Source of the DNA: Opitutaceae bacterium
Lineage (GTDB): Bacteria > Verrucomicrobiota > Verrucomicrobiia > Opitutales > Opitutaceae
Assembly: GCA_016794785.1 (NCBI GenBank)
Contig: JAEUHC010000001.1
Span: 248,001-312,000, forward strand
Reading direction: 5' to 3'
Length of the DNA: 64,000 bases
Shown here: positions 34,856 through 43,577 of the stretch, piece after piece
How positions within the stretch are numbered: position 1 is the stretch's first letter
Layout: the number at the start of each line of letters is the position of its first letter
Position numbers and translations under genes: made by a program
The notes under the pieces: model-generated
What the model was told of the DNA's origin: nothing
Databases searched by the model: none
The model's input: the letters and a program-made list of their open reading frames with translations, nothing else

Positions 34856-35875
34856 TCAGCCCAGCCCCGCCTTCGCGAGGTGGCCCTTCAGCACGGCGAG
34901 GTCTTTTTTCATCAGCGCCTTCATCTGCGTCACGCGGTCGGCGGAGCTCAGCGTCGCGGGCGGACGCTCGAAGGGCGGATACTCCAGGTGCACCGAGATC
35001 GGGCCGCCGAGGCCGAGCTCCTTCACCAGCTTGAAATACGCCTCGAAGGGCACGATGCCTTCGCCGAGCGGCACGTTCTCGATCGCGGCCTTGCCGGGCG
35101 ATTGCTGCCACTTGAAGTCCTTGATGTCGGTGCAGCGAATCCACGGCGCGAGGAGCTTGAGCGCGAGCGGCCACGACTGGCCGCCCTCGGCGACCGCGTG
35201 GCGGATGTCGTATTGCACGCCGAGGCCGCGCGGATCGATGTCCTTGAGCAGGTGGTAAAGATCCCAGATCGGGCCGCCCACCCGGGGGCCGGCGTGGTTC
35301 TGGATGGCCCCATGGATGCCGAGCGAGGCGTTGAGCGCGGCCAGTTCCTTCAGCGCGGGCTGTAGTTTCTCAAGGGAGCCGGTGATGCCGAGCTTGGCGT
35401 CGTAGGAGAAATTGCCGAGGCGGTAAACTTTCACCCCGTGCTGGGCGGCGGTGCGGAGGACGGCCTCGGCGTGCTCGCCGCGGGCACTCGTGATGTCGGT
35501 GGTGATCATCTCGACCTTCAGGCCGGCGGCGCGGGCGGCGTCGATGGCGCGGGGCAGGTCCTCCTTCACCTTGGCGGGCAGCACGTGGGGCTGCGCCGTG
35601 CGCACGGTCAGGTCGATGCCGCCGTAGCCGCACTCGGCGATGATCTTCGCCGTCTCGGCGACGGAGAACATATGCAGCGGCTTGGAGAAGACGTGGATGG
35701 TGCCCGGGGTGGCCGGTTGGCCGGCCTTGGCGGGCGCGGCGGATTTTTTCTCCGCGGCGACGGCGGAGGAAACAGCGCCGGCCAGCGGGAGCGCGGCGGC
35801 GGTCGCGGCGAGGCGCGTGACGAAATCACGGCGCGTGCAGGCGGTGGGGGAGGAATCGGCGGGATGGGATTTCAT
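34856..35875 (-). CDS. Tat-exported sugar phosphate isomerase/epimerase (xylose isomerase-like TIM barrel)
   Basis: A 339-residue protein. A Tat signal (CTRRDFVTRLAAT, residues 13-25, and an Ala-rich core ending VAAE) is followed by a TIM barrel of the sugar phosphate isomerase/epimerase superfamily (AP endonuclease 2-like). Metal-ligand candidates are in VQYDIRHAVAEGG (about 223) and IKDFKWQ (about 252), and the substrate-binding VHLEYPPFE lies near 296. Export of such a fold is common in Planctomycetes and Verrucomicrobia, where it usually accompanies Gfo/Idh oxidoreductases. It is the first gene of the minus-strand run with the TonB-domain proteins (18-base gap). Substrate unknown. Confidence 0.82.
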   Translation of the reverse strand: MKSHPADSSPTACTRRDFVTRLAATAAALPLAGAVSSAVAAEKKSAAPAKAGQPATPGTIHVFSKPLHMFSVAETAKIIAECGYGGIDLTVRTAQPHVLPAKVKEDLPRAIDAARAAGLKVEMITTDITSARGEHAEAVLRTAAQHGVKVYRLGNFSYDAKLGITGSLEKLQPALKELAALNASLGIHGAIQNHAGPRVGGPIWDLYHLLKDIDPRGLGVQYDIRHAVAEGGQSWPLALKLLAPWIRCTDIKDFKWQQSPGKAAIENVPLGEGIVPFEAYFKLVKELGLGGPISVHLEYPPFERPPATLSSADRVTQMKALMKKDLAVLKGHLAKAGLG

Positions 35876-35934
35876 GGGGAAAGGTTAAACGATGGGAAGC
35901 GTGACGCGCGCCACGGGCGGGCGATGCGCCGGGC

Positions 35935-36387
35935 TCAGCCTTTGCCGCCCCGGAGCACGACGACGTGGTCCACGCCCTTGGTCTCGAATTCGCGCCAGTA
36001 GCTGTCCTCGATCGCGGAGAGGCGCTCCTCCTCGTCGTCGGTCAGCTCGTCGCCGAGCTTGGTGGGGCCGAGTTCAGAACGCAGGTCGCGCTCGGCGAGG
36101 CGGCTGACCAGCTCGCCCCAGAACATGTCGTCGATGAACTGGTCGAGCTTCGTCTGGGCGGGGCCGCCGGCGAGCTTCTCATTGGGGAAAAACTGGCCGT
36201 TCACATCCTGCTCGACGAGGTCGGCGCAGCCGAAGGGCGTGGCGAGGCCGAAGATCTTCTGCGCGACATCCGCGTAGCGCTCCGGCATCGTGGCCGGGTC
36301 CTCGGGGCGCGCGCCCGCGACGTAGAGCCCGAGATGGGCGAGCTCGAGCAGCCGCGCGTATTCCTTCTGGGTGAACGAAACCTTCAT
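35935..36387 (-). CDS. Conserved acidic protein of unknown function
   Basis: A 150-residue, acidic, mostly helical soluble protein starting at the ATG at 36387 (MKVSFTQKEYARLLELAH). It has no signal peptide or membrane segment. The region LDQFIDDMFWGELVSRLAER and DELTDDEEERLSAIED look like helical hairpins. It has no motif I recognise. It stands alone, divergent from the NagX-like gene with 115 bases between. The even codon usage and clear start support a real gene. Confidence 0.7.
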   Translation of the reverse strand: MKVSFTQKEYARLLELAHLGLYVAGARPEDPATMPERYADVAQKIFGLATPFGCADLVEQDVNGQFFPNEKLAGGPAQTKLDQFIDDMFWGELVSRLAERDLRSELGPTKLGDELTDDEEERLSAIEDSYWREFETKGVDHVVVLRGGKG

Positions 36388-36502
36388 GTCCGCACGACAC
36401 GAACGGCGAAACGCGCCGCGTTCAACGCAGATCGTCGCGGGCGGCGAGGCGTGAATTGACCGCGCGGCGGTGTTGCGCCGTGCTCGACCCACCCCACGCC
36501 GC

Positions 36503-37738
36503 ATGAATCCGCCCGCCCCCTCCGCTGCCGCCGCGGCGCCCAAGCCCGCGCGCCTGCTCTCGCTCGATGCCCTGCGCGGCTTCGATATGTTCTGGATCCT
36601 CGGCGGCGACGCCGCGATCCGCGCGCTCGCGAAAATCGCGCCGGTCGGGCCGATGCCGGCGCTCGCAGGGCAGTTCGAGCACAAGGACTGGGCGGGCTTC
36701 GCGTTCTACGATCTGATTTTTCCGCTGTTTCTTTTTATCGTCGGCGTATCGTCGGTCTTTTCGCTGTCGCGGCTCGCGGAGCAGCACGACCGCGCCACCG
36801 CGATCAAGCGCGTGCTCTTCCGCACCGCGGTCATCTACGCGCTCGGGCTCTTCTACGCGGGCGGGATGACGCAGCCGTGGCCGGGGCTGCGACTGCTCGG
36901 TGTGCTGCCGCGCATCGCGCTGGCCTACGGCGCGACGGGGTTGCTGTTCATTTTCTTCAAGCCCCGCGCGCTCGCTGGCATCGCGGCGGCGATCCTCGTA
37001 GGCTACTGGGCGCTGCTCACGTTTGTGCCGATTCGGGATTTCCAGCTGGAGAAATCCGCCATCGCGGCGCGCCTCGGCACGGACAAAGCCACGCCCGCGC
37101 AGATCGCGGCGGCGTTTGAGGCGACGACCGCGCGCGTCACCGGCGGCTACGAGCCGGGGAAGAACCTCGCCAACCACCTCGACTTCCAATTCCTGCCGGG
37201 CCGCAAATACGACGTCTATTGGGATCCCGAGGGCTACCTGAGCACGCTGCCCGCGATCGCGACGTGCCTGCTCGGCGTGTTCGCCGGCCTCTTGCTGCGG
37301 CGCACGGACCGCACCGATTCGCAGAAGCTCACCGCGCTCGTGATCGGCGGGGTGGCGGCGATCGCGCTCGGGCATCTGTGGGGCCTGCAGTTCCCGATTA
37401 TCAAAAAAATCTGGACCTCGTCGTTCGTGCTGGTGGCGGGCGGATGGAGCCTGCTGCTGCTGGCGTTCTTCTACTGGGTGATAGATGTTCGCGGGGCGCG
37501 GCGCTGGTGCGTGCCGTTCGTGTGGGTGGGTCTCAACCCGATCACGCTCTACCTCATCTCGGGCATCGTGGGCTACCGCGGGCTGGCCAACCGGATCGTG
37601 GGCGGCGATGTGCGCGCGTGGCTCGACCGCACGCTCGGCGCAGGTGGCGGCGATCTCGGCACGAACCTCGGCGCGATCGCGTTCATGCTCACGCTCGCGT
37701 GGTTCCTGCACCAGCGGCGGATCTACCTGCGGGCGTGA
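36503..37738 (+). CDS. NagX/HGSNAT-like membrane acyltransferase (DUF5009 family)
   Basis: A 411-residue polytopic membrane protein with about eleven helices. The N-terminal RLLSLDALRGFDMFWILGGD and FYDLIFPLFLFIVGVSSVFS are signature blocks of the heparan-alpha-glucosaminide N-acetyltransferase/NagX group, which moves acyl groups across the membrane onto amino sugars. FQFLPGRKYDVYWDPEGYLST (about 230-250) matches the conserved periplasmic loop of the bacterial members. The start is the ATG at 36503 (MNPPAPS), just before the first helix; the frame is open to 36470. The stop is followed by a 7-bp GC stem that overlaps the end of the convergent thioredoxin gene region. The acceptor is unknown. 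Confidence 0.85.
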   Translation: MNPPAPSAAAAAPKPARLLSLDALRGFDMFWILGGDAAIRALAKIAPVGPMPALAGQFEHKDWAGFAFYDLIFPLFLFIVGVSSVFSLSRLAEQHDRATAIKRVLFRTAVIYALGLFYAGGMTQPWPGLRLLGVLPRIALAYGATGLLFIFFKPRALAGIAAAILVGYWALLTFVPIRDFQLEKSAIAARLGTDKATPAQIAAAFEATTARVTGGYEPGKNLANHLDFQFLPGRKYDVYWDPEGYLSTLPAIATCLLGVFAGLLLRRTDRTDSQKLTALVIGGVAAIALGHLWGLQFPIIKKIWTSSFVLVAGGWSLLLLAFFYWVIDVRGARRWCVPFVWVGLNPITLYLISGIVGYRGLANRIVGGDVRAWLDRTLGAGGGDLGTNLGAIAFMLTLAWFLHQRRIYLRA

Positions 37739-37754
37739 GGCGTGGCGCCCGCCG

Positions 37755-38924
37755 CTACGGTTTGGCCGCGAGCGCTTCGAGGAGTTCGGGGCACTCTGCT
37801 CGCTCGATGGAACGGCGCAGCAGCGCGCGCGTGTCTTCGGTTGCATCAATGGCGAGAATCGTGCCGATGAGTTCGCGCGCGTGAGCCAAGTCGCCGCTGC
37901 CAGCCAGGACTTCGACGTAGGCAACATAGATCTGCCCCGACATGCGCTTGGTAGCGGCGTCGCCCGCGACGGAGCCCATGCGGGAGTGCGCTCTTTTCGC
38001 GATGTCCAGCATGACGTTGGCCGGCATCACCTCGAGCGCCTCCGCGTAGCGCCGCGCCGCGATGAGCTGCGGCTGAACCCTCGTGCCAAAGCCCCGGCGC
38101 CGCGGATCGCCCGCGGGCAGTTGGTCGAACATCGCGAGGTTGGCCGCCCGATCCCCGAGCGCCTCATTGAGCGCGGCAAAATCACTGGCCGCGCGCGCGT
38201 CGCCTTCGAGCAGGCGCGTCTTGGCGGCGTCGCGGCGCGAGACGAGCGCCTCGCGGGCCGGCGGATATTTCGCAGCGAGCCGGCCCAAATCGCCGGTGAG
38301 AAAACTGGTGCGGACCCCCGTGAAGGCGCTGACTTTGATCATCCCTTCGTCGAAACACCAGAGGTAGTGCTCGAGCGCCTCGGCCGACTGACCCGCGCGC
38401 GCGAGCGTCTTCGCCAGATCGTAGCGGGCGCGGACCGCTTCAGGGCTGTCGGCCGAGGCCGAGGTCACGGCATCGTGCGCGCGCACCAAGGTGGGCCGGC
38501 CAGCGACGCCCGCGGCAAAATCCGCGATGAACCGCGCCGGATCGCGAAAGCCGACGATGCGATCGACCTCCGTGCCGTCGGGCTTGAGCAGGAGCAGGGT
38601 CGGGTAGGCGGCGATGGCGTAGTGTTTCGCCGCGGCGCGGCCCTCCTTCTCGGCGTCGAGCTTGAGCGCGACGGCCTTGGCGTTGACGAGTTCGCCAACC
38701 TTGGGGTCCGTCCAAGTCTGCTGGTCGAGGAGTTTGCAGGGCGCGCACCACGTGGTGAAGAAATCGATGAACACGAGTTTGCGCTCCGCTTGGGCGGCGG
38801 CGAACGCGCCCTCGAGCGTGAGGGGGCGGAAGGCCACGGCGGATTTTGTTTCCTGGGCGGCGGCCGGCGGGAGCGCCAGACCGGAGAACACGGCAAAGAG
38901 ACCGACGAGGCTTCTAGGGTGCAT
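37755..38924 (-). CDS. Secreted thioredoxin-fold protein with helical C-terminal half
   Basis: A 389-residue protein. A signal peptide (1-23) places it in the periplasm. The thioredoxin domain (about 30-145) carries the redox motif WCAPC at Cys60/Cys63 and the cis-Pro in AAYPTLLLL. The C-terminal 240 residues are all helical with TPR-like character (YDLAKTLARAGQSAEALEHYLWC). It probably reduces or protects disulfides of envelope proteins and could draw electrons from the DsbD-type reductase 4.6 kb away (inference). It is convergent with the NagX-like gene. Start ATG at 38924 begins the signal peptide. Confidence 0.85.
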   Translation of the reverse strand: MHPRSLVGLFAVFSGLALPPAAAQETKSAVAFRPLTLEGAFAAAQAERKLVFIDFFTTWCAPCKLLDQQTWTDPKVGELVNAKAVALKLDAEKEGRAAAKHYAIAAYPTLLLLKPDGTEVDRIVGFRDPARFIADFAAGVAGRPTLVRAHDAVTSASADSPEAVRARYDLAKTLARAGQSAEALEHYLWCFDEGMIKVSAFTGVRTSFLTGDLGRLAAKYPPAREALVSRRDAAKTRLLEGDARAASDFAALNEALGDRAANLAMFDQLPAGDPRRRGFGTRVQPQLIAARRYAEALEVMPANVMLDIAKRAHSRMGSVAGDAATKRMSGQIYVAYVEVLAGSGDLAHARELIGTILAIDATEDTRALLRRSIERAECPELLEALAAKP

Positions 38925-39149
38925 GGGGAAAAAGAGGCGAGCTACGGCCCGCGGCGGAACGCCGCGACTTCGCCAAAGACAAAGCCGGGGACGCCTGCGG
39001 GACGCGCTTTCATGCCGCCAACGGTGCGCGTGTCCCGCCCGCGACGCAAGCCGCGCGGCGCGGTGGCCGCCGCTGTCAAGCGACCGGGCATTTTTTTTCG
39101 CGCGACGGCGCGGAACATTTTTTTGGCCCGCTCAATCTCTTTTAACACC

Positions 39150-39683
39150 ATGAAAACCATCCGACTTCTCTCCCTCTTCACCCTGGGCTTCGCGGCCCTG
39201 GCTCCCTGGGCCGGCGCGCTGGAAAAACCCGCCGACAAGACGCCCCGCCCCGTCCGCCTGCAGCTGCGCGTGGACCTGCCGTTCAGCATGAACCCGATCC
39301 GCGACGACGACATCGCCGAGGCGTTTGCCCATCGCGTCGTGACCGCGCTGCACGAGCAGGGCTTCAGGGGCCGCATCAAATACGTCGAGAACGGCGACCG
39401 GCTCGACGAGACCGTGCCGGTGCTCGACGTCCGCATCTACGAATGGCGCGTCAACCGCGTCGGCCACACGGATTGCGTCTTCTCCGCGGCGGTGAAATCG
39501 CCGCGCGGTGAGCAGAACCTCGGCATGTTCTCCGGCACTTCGATCATGACGTGGCTGCGCCGCGACTGGTTCGCGCGCGCCGACAGCTTCGACGACGCGG
39601 CCCGCGACGCGCTGGGCAACCTCAAGGCCCGGCTCGAAGCGACCGGGTTGATCGAGCAGGCGGTGACGCGGCAGAAACAATAG
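39150..39683 (+). CDS. Secreted protein of unknown function
   Basis: A 177-residue protein with a signal peptide (MKTIRLLSLFTLGFAALAPW, cleaved near AGA/LE). The mature part is compact, alpha/beta (LQLRVDLPFSMNPIRDDDIA; VPVLDVRIYEWRVNRVGH), and ends with a helix. Its layout, with an N-terminal conserved strand, DEAF-like helix and a middle ExRxxRxGxxxC strand, resembles periplasmic lipoprotein-like small domains, but I do not recognise a family. Upstream, several T-tracts lie before the start; the ATG at 39150 is preceded by AACACC without a Shine-Dalgarno. It is convergent with the ABC permease gene. Confidence 0.7.
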   Translation: MKTIRLLSLFTLGFAALAPWAGALEKPADKTPRPVRLQLRVDLPFSMNPIRDDDIAEAFAHRVVTALHEQGFRGRIKYVENGDRLDETVPVLDVRIYEWRVNRVGHTDCVFSAAVKSPRGEQNLGMFSGTSIMTWLRRDWFARADSFDDAARDALGNLKARLEATGLIEQAVTRQKQ

Positions 39684-39698
39684 CGCCGCCGCCGCGCC

Positions 39699-40520
39699 TC
39701 ACGCGTCGCCAAAGACGCGTTTGCGCAGCAGCCGCAGATCGACGGGCACGAGCAGGAGCAGCAGCACGGCGCTCAACGCCGCGGCGTAGGCGAGGTGCGC
39801 CGTGGGCGTGCCGCGCAGCAGCAGCCAGCGCAGACCCTCGGCGAGGTGATGCAGCGGGTTGGCCAGCACGAGCGTCTCAAGCCACGGCAGCGCGGGCAGC
39901 GGAAAATACGTGCTGCTCGTGAACCCGATCGGGAGGATCACGAGGAAGAACGGCAGCCCCATGTGATCCATGCTGGGCAGAATCGCGGTGAAGAAGAGCC
40001 CCACGGAGGCAAACGCCACCGCCGCGAGAAACAGCAGCGGGATCGCGAGCGGCAGCCACGTCCAGTGCAGCTGCAACACGCCGGCGACGCCGAAGCCCGC
40101 GAGCACAAAGCAGACGACGACCGCGTAGAAGGTCGCGAGCGTGGCCGCCCAGAGCATCTCGGCCCAGACGACATGCTCGAGCCGCACCTGCGTCGTGAGC
40201 TGGCCCTCCCACGATTTCTGATAGTGCATCCGCATGTAGGCGGAGAAAATCGACTGGAAGAAAGCCGTCATGAACACGGTGTAGGCCAAAATGCCCGGCG
40301 CGAGATACGGCAGATAGTCCGCAGGCGCGCCGCCCCACATGAGGTTCCCGATCTGGCCGCCGAGGCCGATGCCGAAGGCGAGCAGCATCACAAGTGGCTC
40401 GGCCAGCGGCGGCACCAGGGCCGTGTGCCAGTTGCGCAGATGCACGCGCAGGTGCCGCGCGAGCACGGCGCGACTTTGCCACGCCAACGCGGGGCCGAAG
40501 ATGCGGCGCGCGGCGCTCAT
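39699..40520 (-). CDS. ABC-2 type exporter permease (NodJ-like)
   Basis: A 273-residue membrane protein with six helices in the ABC-2 layout. EPLVMLLAFGIGLGG and the SMDHMGLPFFLVILPIGFTSSTYFPL region with the AEGLRWLLL end match the NodJ/DrrB-like permease family. Its start overlaps the end of the ATPase gene by four bases (ATGA), which shows translational coupling. Together they make a two-protein exporter; substrate could be a lipo-oligosaccharide, polysaccharide precursor or drug. NodJ naming reflects family similarity, not nodulation. Confidence 0.87.
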   Translation of the reverse strand: MSAARRIFGPALAWQSRAVLARHLRVHLRNWHTALVPPLAEPLVMLLAFGIGLGGQIGNLMWGGAPADYLPYLAPGILAYTVFMTAFFQSIFSAYMRMHYQKSWEGQLTTQVRLEHVVWAEMLWAATLATFYAVVVCFVLAGFGVAGVLQLHWTWLPLAIPLLFLAAVAFASVGLFFTAILPSMDHMGLPFFLVILPIGFTSSTYFPLPALPWLETLVLANPLHHLAEGLRWLLLRGTPTAHLAYAAALSAVLLLLLVPVDLRLLRKRVFGDA

Positions 40521-41458
40521 CGGCGGCCCTCCCTCTCCAGCGCCAGAAACAAATCGTCGAGGTTCGGCGGGCGCACTTCGTAGCGCAGCCCGGGAAACGC
40601 CGCGACAAACGCCGCCAGCCCCGCCGCATCGAGCGCCACATGCCAGTCGCTGAGCACGGCCGTGAGCGGATCGCCCCGGGCGCGCAACCAGTCCGCAGCG
40701 GACCCGGCCTCGGGCGCGGCGTGCGCGAGGATGACGACGTGCTCGCCCACGACATCGCCGAGCAGCACGCGCGTGGTGCCGCTCGCGCGCACCTTGCCCT
40801 CCTGCAGCAGCACCAGCCGGTCGGAGAGGCGCTCCGCCTCGTCCATGTAGTGGGTGGTGAGGACGACGGCCATGCCCTCGGCGCGGAGCCGGGCGACGAG
40901 TTCCCACACCGCCATGCGCGCCTGCGGATCGAGGCCGGTCGTCGGCTCGTCGAGAAACACCACCTGCGGGCCATGCACCACCGAGCGCGCGATCATCAGG
41001 CGGCGCTTGAAGCCGCCGGAGAGCCGATCGGGCTTCTGGTCCGCGTAGTCCTCAAGGCCGAATTGCGCGAGGAGCGCGTCGATGAGCGCCGCGAGGTTCT
41101 CGATCTTCGGGCGGTAGTAGCGCGCGGTCTGCTCGAGGTTGCCGCGCACGGTGAAGTCGGTGTCGAACGTGTCGTCCTGCGTGCAGACGCCGAGGGCGCG
41201 GCGCGCGCGATCGCCGTCGGTCGCGAGGTCGTGGCCGGCGATGCGGATGCTGCCCGCCTCGGGCCGGAGAAACCCGTAGCACATGCGGAGCGTGGTGGTC
41301 TTGCCCGCGCCGTTGGGCCCGAGCAGCCCAATCACTTCGCCAGCGCGGCAAGTGAGGTCGACGCCGTTGACGACGGGCTTGCCACCCAGGTGTTTTACGA
41401 GTCCACGGACTTCGAGCAACGGCGCGGCGGGAGGAACGGCAGGCAGGACGGATTTCAT
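40517..41458 (-). CDS. ABC transporter ATPase (NodI-like)
   Basis: A 313-residue ATP-binding protein. Walker A is GLLGPNGAGKTTT (about residues 43-55), the signature is DRLSGGFKRRL (about 143-153), Walker B is VVFLDEPTTGLDP (about 166-178) and the switch His is in VLTTHYMDE. A C-terminal regulatory domain of about 90 residues follows, as in NodI and DrrA. The gene overlaps the permease gene by four bases. Start ATG at 41458. Confidence 0.9.
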   Translation of the reverse strand: MKSVLPAVPPAAPLLEVRGLVKHLGGKPVVNGVDLTCRAGEVIGLLGPNGAGKTTTLRMCYGFLRPEAGSIRIAGHDLATDGDRARRALGVCTQDDTFDTDFTVRGNLEQTARYYRPKIENLAALIDALLAQFGLEDYADQKPDRLSGGFKRRLMIARSVVHGPQVVFLDEPTTGLDPQARMAVWELVARLRAEGMAVVLTTHYMDEAERLSDRLVLLQEGKVRASGTTRVLLGDVVGEHVVILAHAAPEAGSAADWLRARGDPLTAVLSDWHVALDAAGLAAFVAAFPGLRYEVRPPNLDDLFLALEREGRR

Positions 41459-41473
41459 GCAGAACGGAAAATT

Positions 41474-41563
41474 TCACTTCTCATCGCCGGCATCGTCGGA
41501 CGTCCCGCGATCCGTCGCCACGAGGACGACGATCAAGAGAAGGACGAGGGCGACGGGCAGCAT
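41474..41563 (-). CDS. Possible 29-residue single-pass membrane peptide
   Basis: The frame encodes MLPVALVLLLIVVLVATDRG followed by an acidic tail ending DEK, a perfect short transmembrane segment with a charged end. It lies 15 bases upstream of the ABC ATPase gene and on the same strand. No Shine-Dalgarno precedes it and the length is short enough to occur by chance in GC-rich DNA, so this is a weak call. Confidence 0.25.
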   Translation of the reverse strand: MLPVALVLLLIVVLVATDRGTSDDAGDEK

Positions 41564-41622
41564 GGGAGGAGGCGGTGCAATCAATCGACGAACCAGACCG
41601 CCCGTTCCGGACAACCAAAAAT

Positions 41623-43452
41623 TCAATTGGCTCCCACCCGCGGCAACGGGGCGCCCTCAATCGCAGTGAGCGCAGCGATCTCGGCGAGGGCGTCGCGCGC
41701 GCCGGTCGCGAGCAGGAATTCCCAAGCGGCGAGCGCGCGGCGGTAGAAGAGCACGCGCTCGGCGGCGGTCTGGCGGCTGAGGGCGCGCGCCGGTTCGTCG
41801 GCCAGCGCGGGTGCCGGGCCGATTTTCTCGGCGGCGGCGCGGACCGCGGGATCGGCAGAGGCGCGGCCCCACGCGACGATCCGCGTGCGGCGCTCGGCGC
41901 CCCAGCGCGCAGCGGCCTCGGCCCGCGGGCGGTCGAGCGTGGCGGGGTGCGCGTAGCCGGAGCGCCAGTAGATTTCGTTGATGAGCGCATCGCCGCCGCC
42001 GCGCGGGAGAAAAAAATCACGCCCGCCGTCCTCGAGGGCGAGGAGGTGTTTTTCCAAGTCAAGCGCGCCGCCCGCGAGGCCGGGCACGTCGCCGCGGAGC
42101 ACGGCGGCTTTCCAAGCCGGGCGCAGCGTGTCGGTCCAGACCTTGCGCAGCTCGGCAAGCTGGCCGCGGCGCGCCCCGCCACGGGGTCCGCCGCCGGCGG
42201 GACGTTCGCCACGGCCGCGGATCGTGGCATCGAGCTGGGCGCGCGTGCCGGTGAGGAGCAGGTCTTTCGCGGCCGGCGCCTGTTCGGCGAGGCGCGCCGT
42301 GAAGCGCGCGAACTGCGCCTGCCGCGCGCGCAGCGCGGGATCGTCGGTCGCGGCGAGGCGGCCGGTATCGACAGCGCGTTGGTAGGCGGCGACGGCCTGG
42401 AGCACGGTGGCGTTGACCTCCAACGTGGCGGCGAGCCGCGTCTCGATGAAGCGCGCCCACCCGTCGAGCAGGTGATCGGAGGTGGCGCGCGGCTTGTCGA
42501 TGGTGCGATCGACAAGCGTGGCGGCCTCGTGGGCGGCGGTGTAGTTGGGTGCGGCGGAGCCGAGCGCGGCGCCCGTCATGAGATCGCGGCCGAGGATGGC
42601 CTCGGGCAGGAAGCGTTCGTAGCCCGCCCAGCGTTCGGGAATCGGATCGGCATCGCAGCCGGCGGCGAGGGAATCCTCGTCGGTGGCGGTAAAGCCGGCG
42701 ATGGGCAGACGGGGATATTTGCTTTTCACGGCGGCCCAAGCCGGCACGCGGGCAAACCATTCGCGCGGCGGCACGGGTTCGCGCGCGACGCCGAGCTCAT
42801 GGAAGCCGCCGGAGTGGCACTGCGTCATGCAGAACACGACGCGCCCGCGGCCGAGGCCCGCGGCGAGCACGCGGCGCAGCTCGGCGACGCCAAGGATTTC
42901 CTTGTCGTCGGTGACCCAGCCGCTGCCACGGCGGCCGGGCTTGAGTTGCCACATCGTGATGGCGCTCTCGCGGGCGTCGCCCTTGCCCGCGAGTTCGCCG
43001 TGGTCGCCGACGAAGAGGTGCAGCGTGCCGCCGTCGCGCACGCGCGGGAGAATCTCGTCGCGCAGGGCGCGGAGAAAATTATCCCGCGTGGCGGCGCGGT
43101 TCCGGGGCAGGACGCCCGGCTCCCAGGATTGGAGCACGAGACCCTCCCGCCGCGTCTCGCGCCGGGCATCGGCGAGAATCAGTGGGGCATCGGGGCGGTT
43201 GCCCGCGCCGAAGAAAATCCACACGGCTTCCGGCGGGCACGTGCGCCCGAGGTGCTCGGCGAGGGCGCGGGCCTGGAGGTATTGCGAGTAGTTATTGGAG
43301 AGCGGCGTGCCGCCGCCGGAAAGCAGCACATAGGCGTCGCGCGAAGCGGCGGGCGGGGGCGAAACGGCCGGCGTCGCGCGATCACCGGAGGTCGAGCAAC
43401 CCGCCAAGAGGGCCGCGACGACGACAAAAAACGCAGGAAGGAGACGCGGCAC
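41623..43452 (-). CDS. Lipoprotein with caspase/legumain-type (clan CD) protease signature
   Basis: A 609-residue protein. The lipobox ALLAGC puts Cys19 as the lipidated residue. Residues 40-230 have the clan CD cysteine-peptidase layout: YVLLSGGGTPLSNNYSQYLQ, then His151-Gly152 in LFVGDHGE at a strand end, and Cys212 in VVFCMTQCHSGGF at the next strand, as in C13 legumain-like peptidases where the motif is DHG...QCxxGG. The C-terminal 380 residues are helical and not recognised (AAYQRAVDTGRLAATDDPAL). It is probably anchored in the outer or inner membrane facing the periplasm. It is divergent from the DsbD-type gene with a 125-base gap. Peptidase activity is inferred from the dyad. Confidence 0.72.
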   Translation of the reverse strand: MPRLLPAFFVVVAALLAGCSTSGDRATPAVSPPPAASRDAYVLLSGGGTPLSNNYSQYLQARALAEHLGRTCPPEAVWIFFGAGNRPDAPLILADARRETRREGLVLQSWEPGVLPRNRAATRDNFLRALRDEILPRVRDGGTLHLFVGDHGELAGKGDARESAITMWQLKPGRRGSGWVTDDKEILGVAELRRVLAAGLGRGRVVFCMTQCHSGGFHELGVAREPVPPREWFARVPAWAAVKSKYPRLPIAGFTATDEDSLAAGCDADPIPERWAGYERFLPEAILGRDLMTGAALGSAAPNYTAAHEAATLVDRTIDKPRATSDHLLDGWARFIETRLAATLEVNATVLQAVAAYQRAVDTGRLAATDDPALRARQAQFARFTARLAEQAPAAKDLLLTGTRAQLDATIRGRGERPAGGGPRGGARRGQLAELRKVWTDTLRPAWKAAVLRGDVPGLAGGALDLEKHLLALEDGGRDFFLPRGGGDALINEIYWRSGYAHPATLDRPRAEAAARWGAERRTRIVAWGRASADPAVRAAAEKIGPAPALADEPARALSRQTAAERVLFYRRALAAWEFLLATGARDALAEIAALTAIEGAPLPRVGAN

Positions 43453-43577
43453 GGGGTGTTGCTAGTGGCGGGGCGCACGCGGGTGCAAACGGGAAAACCA
43501 TCCGGGCACGCCGAGGCGCTCAGGAACAAACCGCGGGGTTTGCGCCTCGCACGAAAACCTCCACGCTCCCTCCACCC

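Noticed and set aside
37729..37752. 7-bp stem GCGGGCG/CGCCCGC between convergent genes as a bidirectional terminator
   Set aside because: It overlaps the stop codon, has a 10-base loop and no T-tract; it is likely chance in GC-rich DNA.
40517..41458. NodI/NodJ as nodulation factor exporters
   Set aside because: No nod gene or symbiosis context is present; the names reflect only the ABC-2 family.
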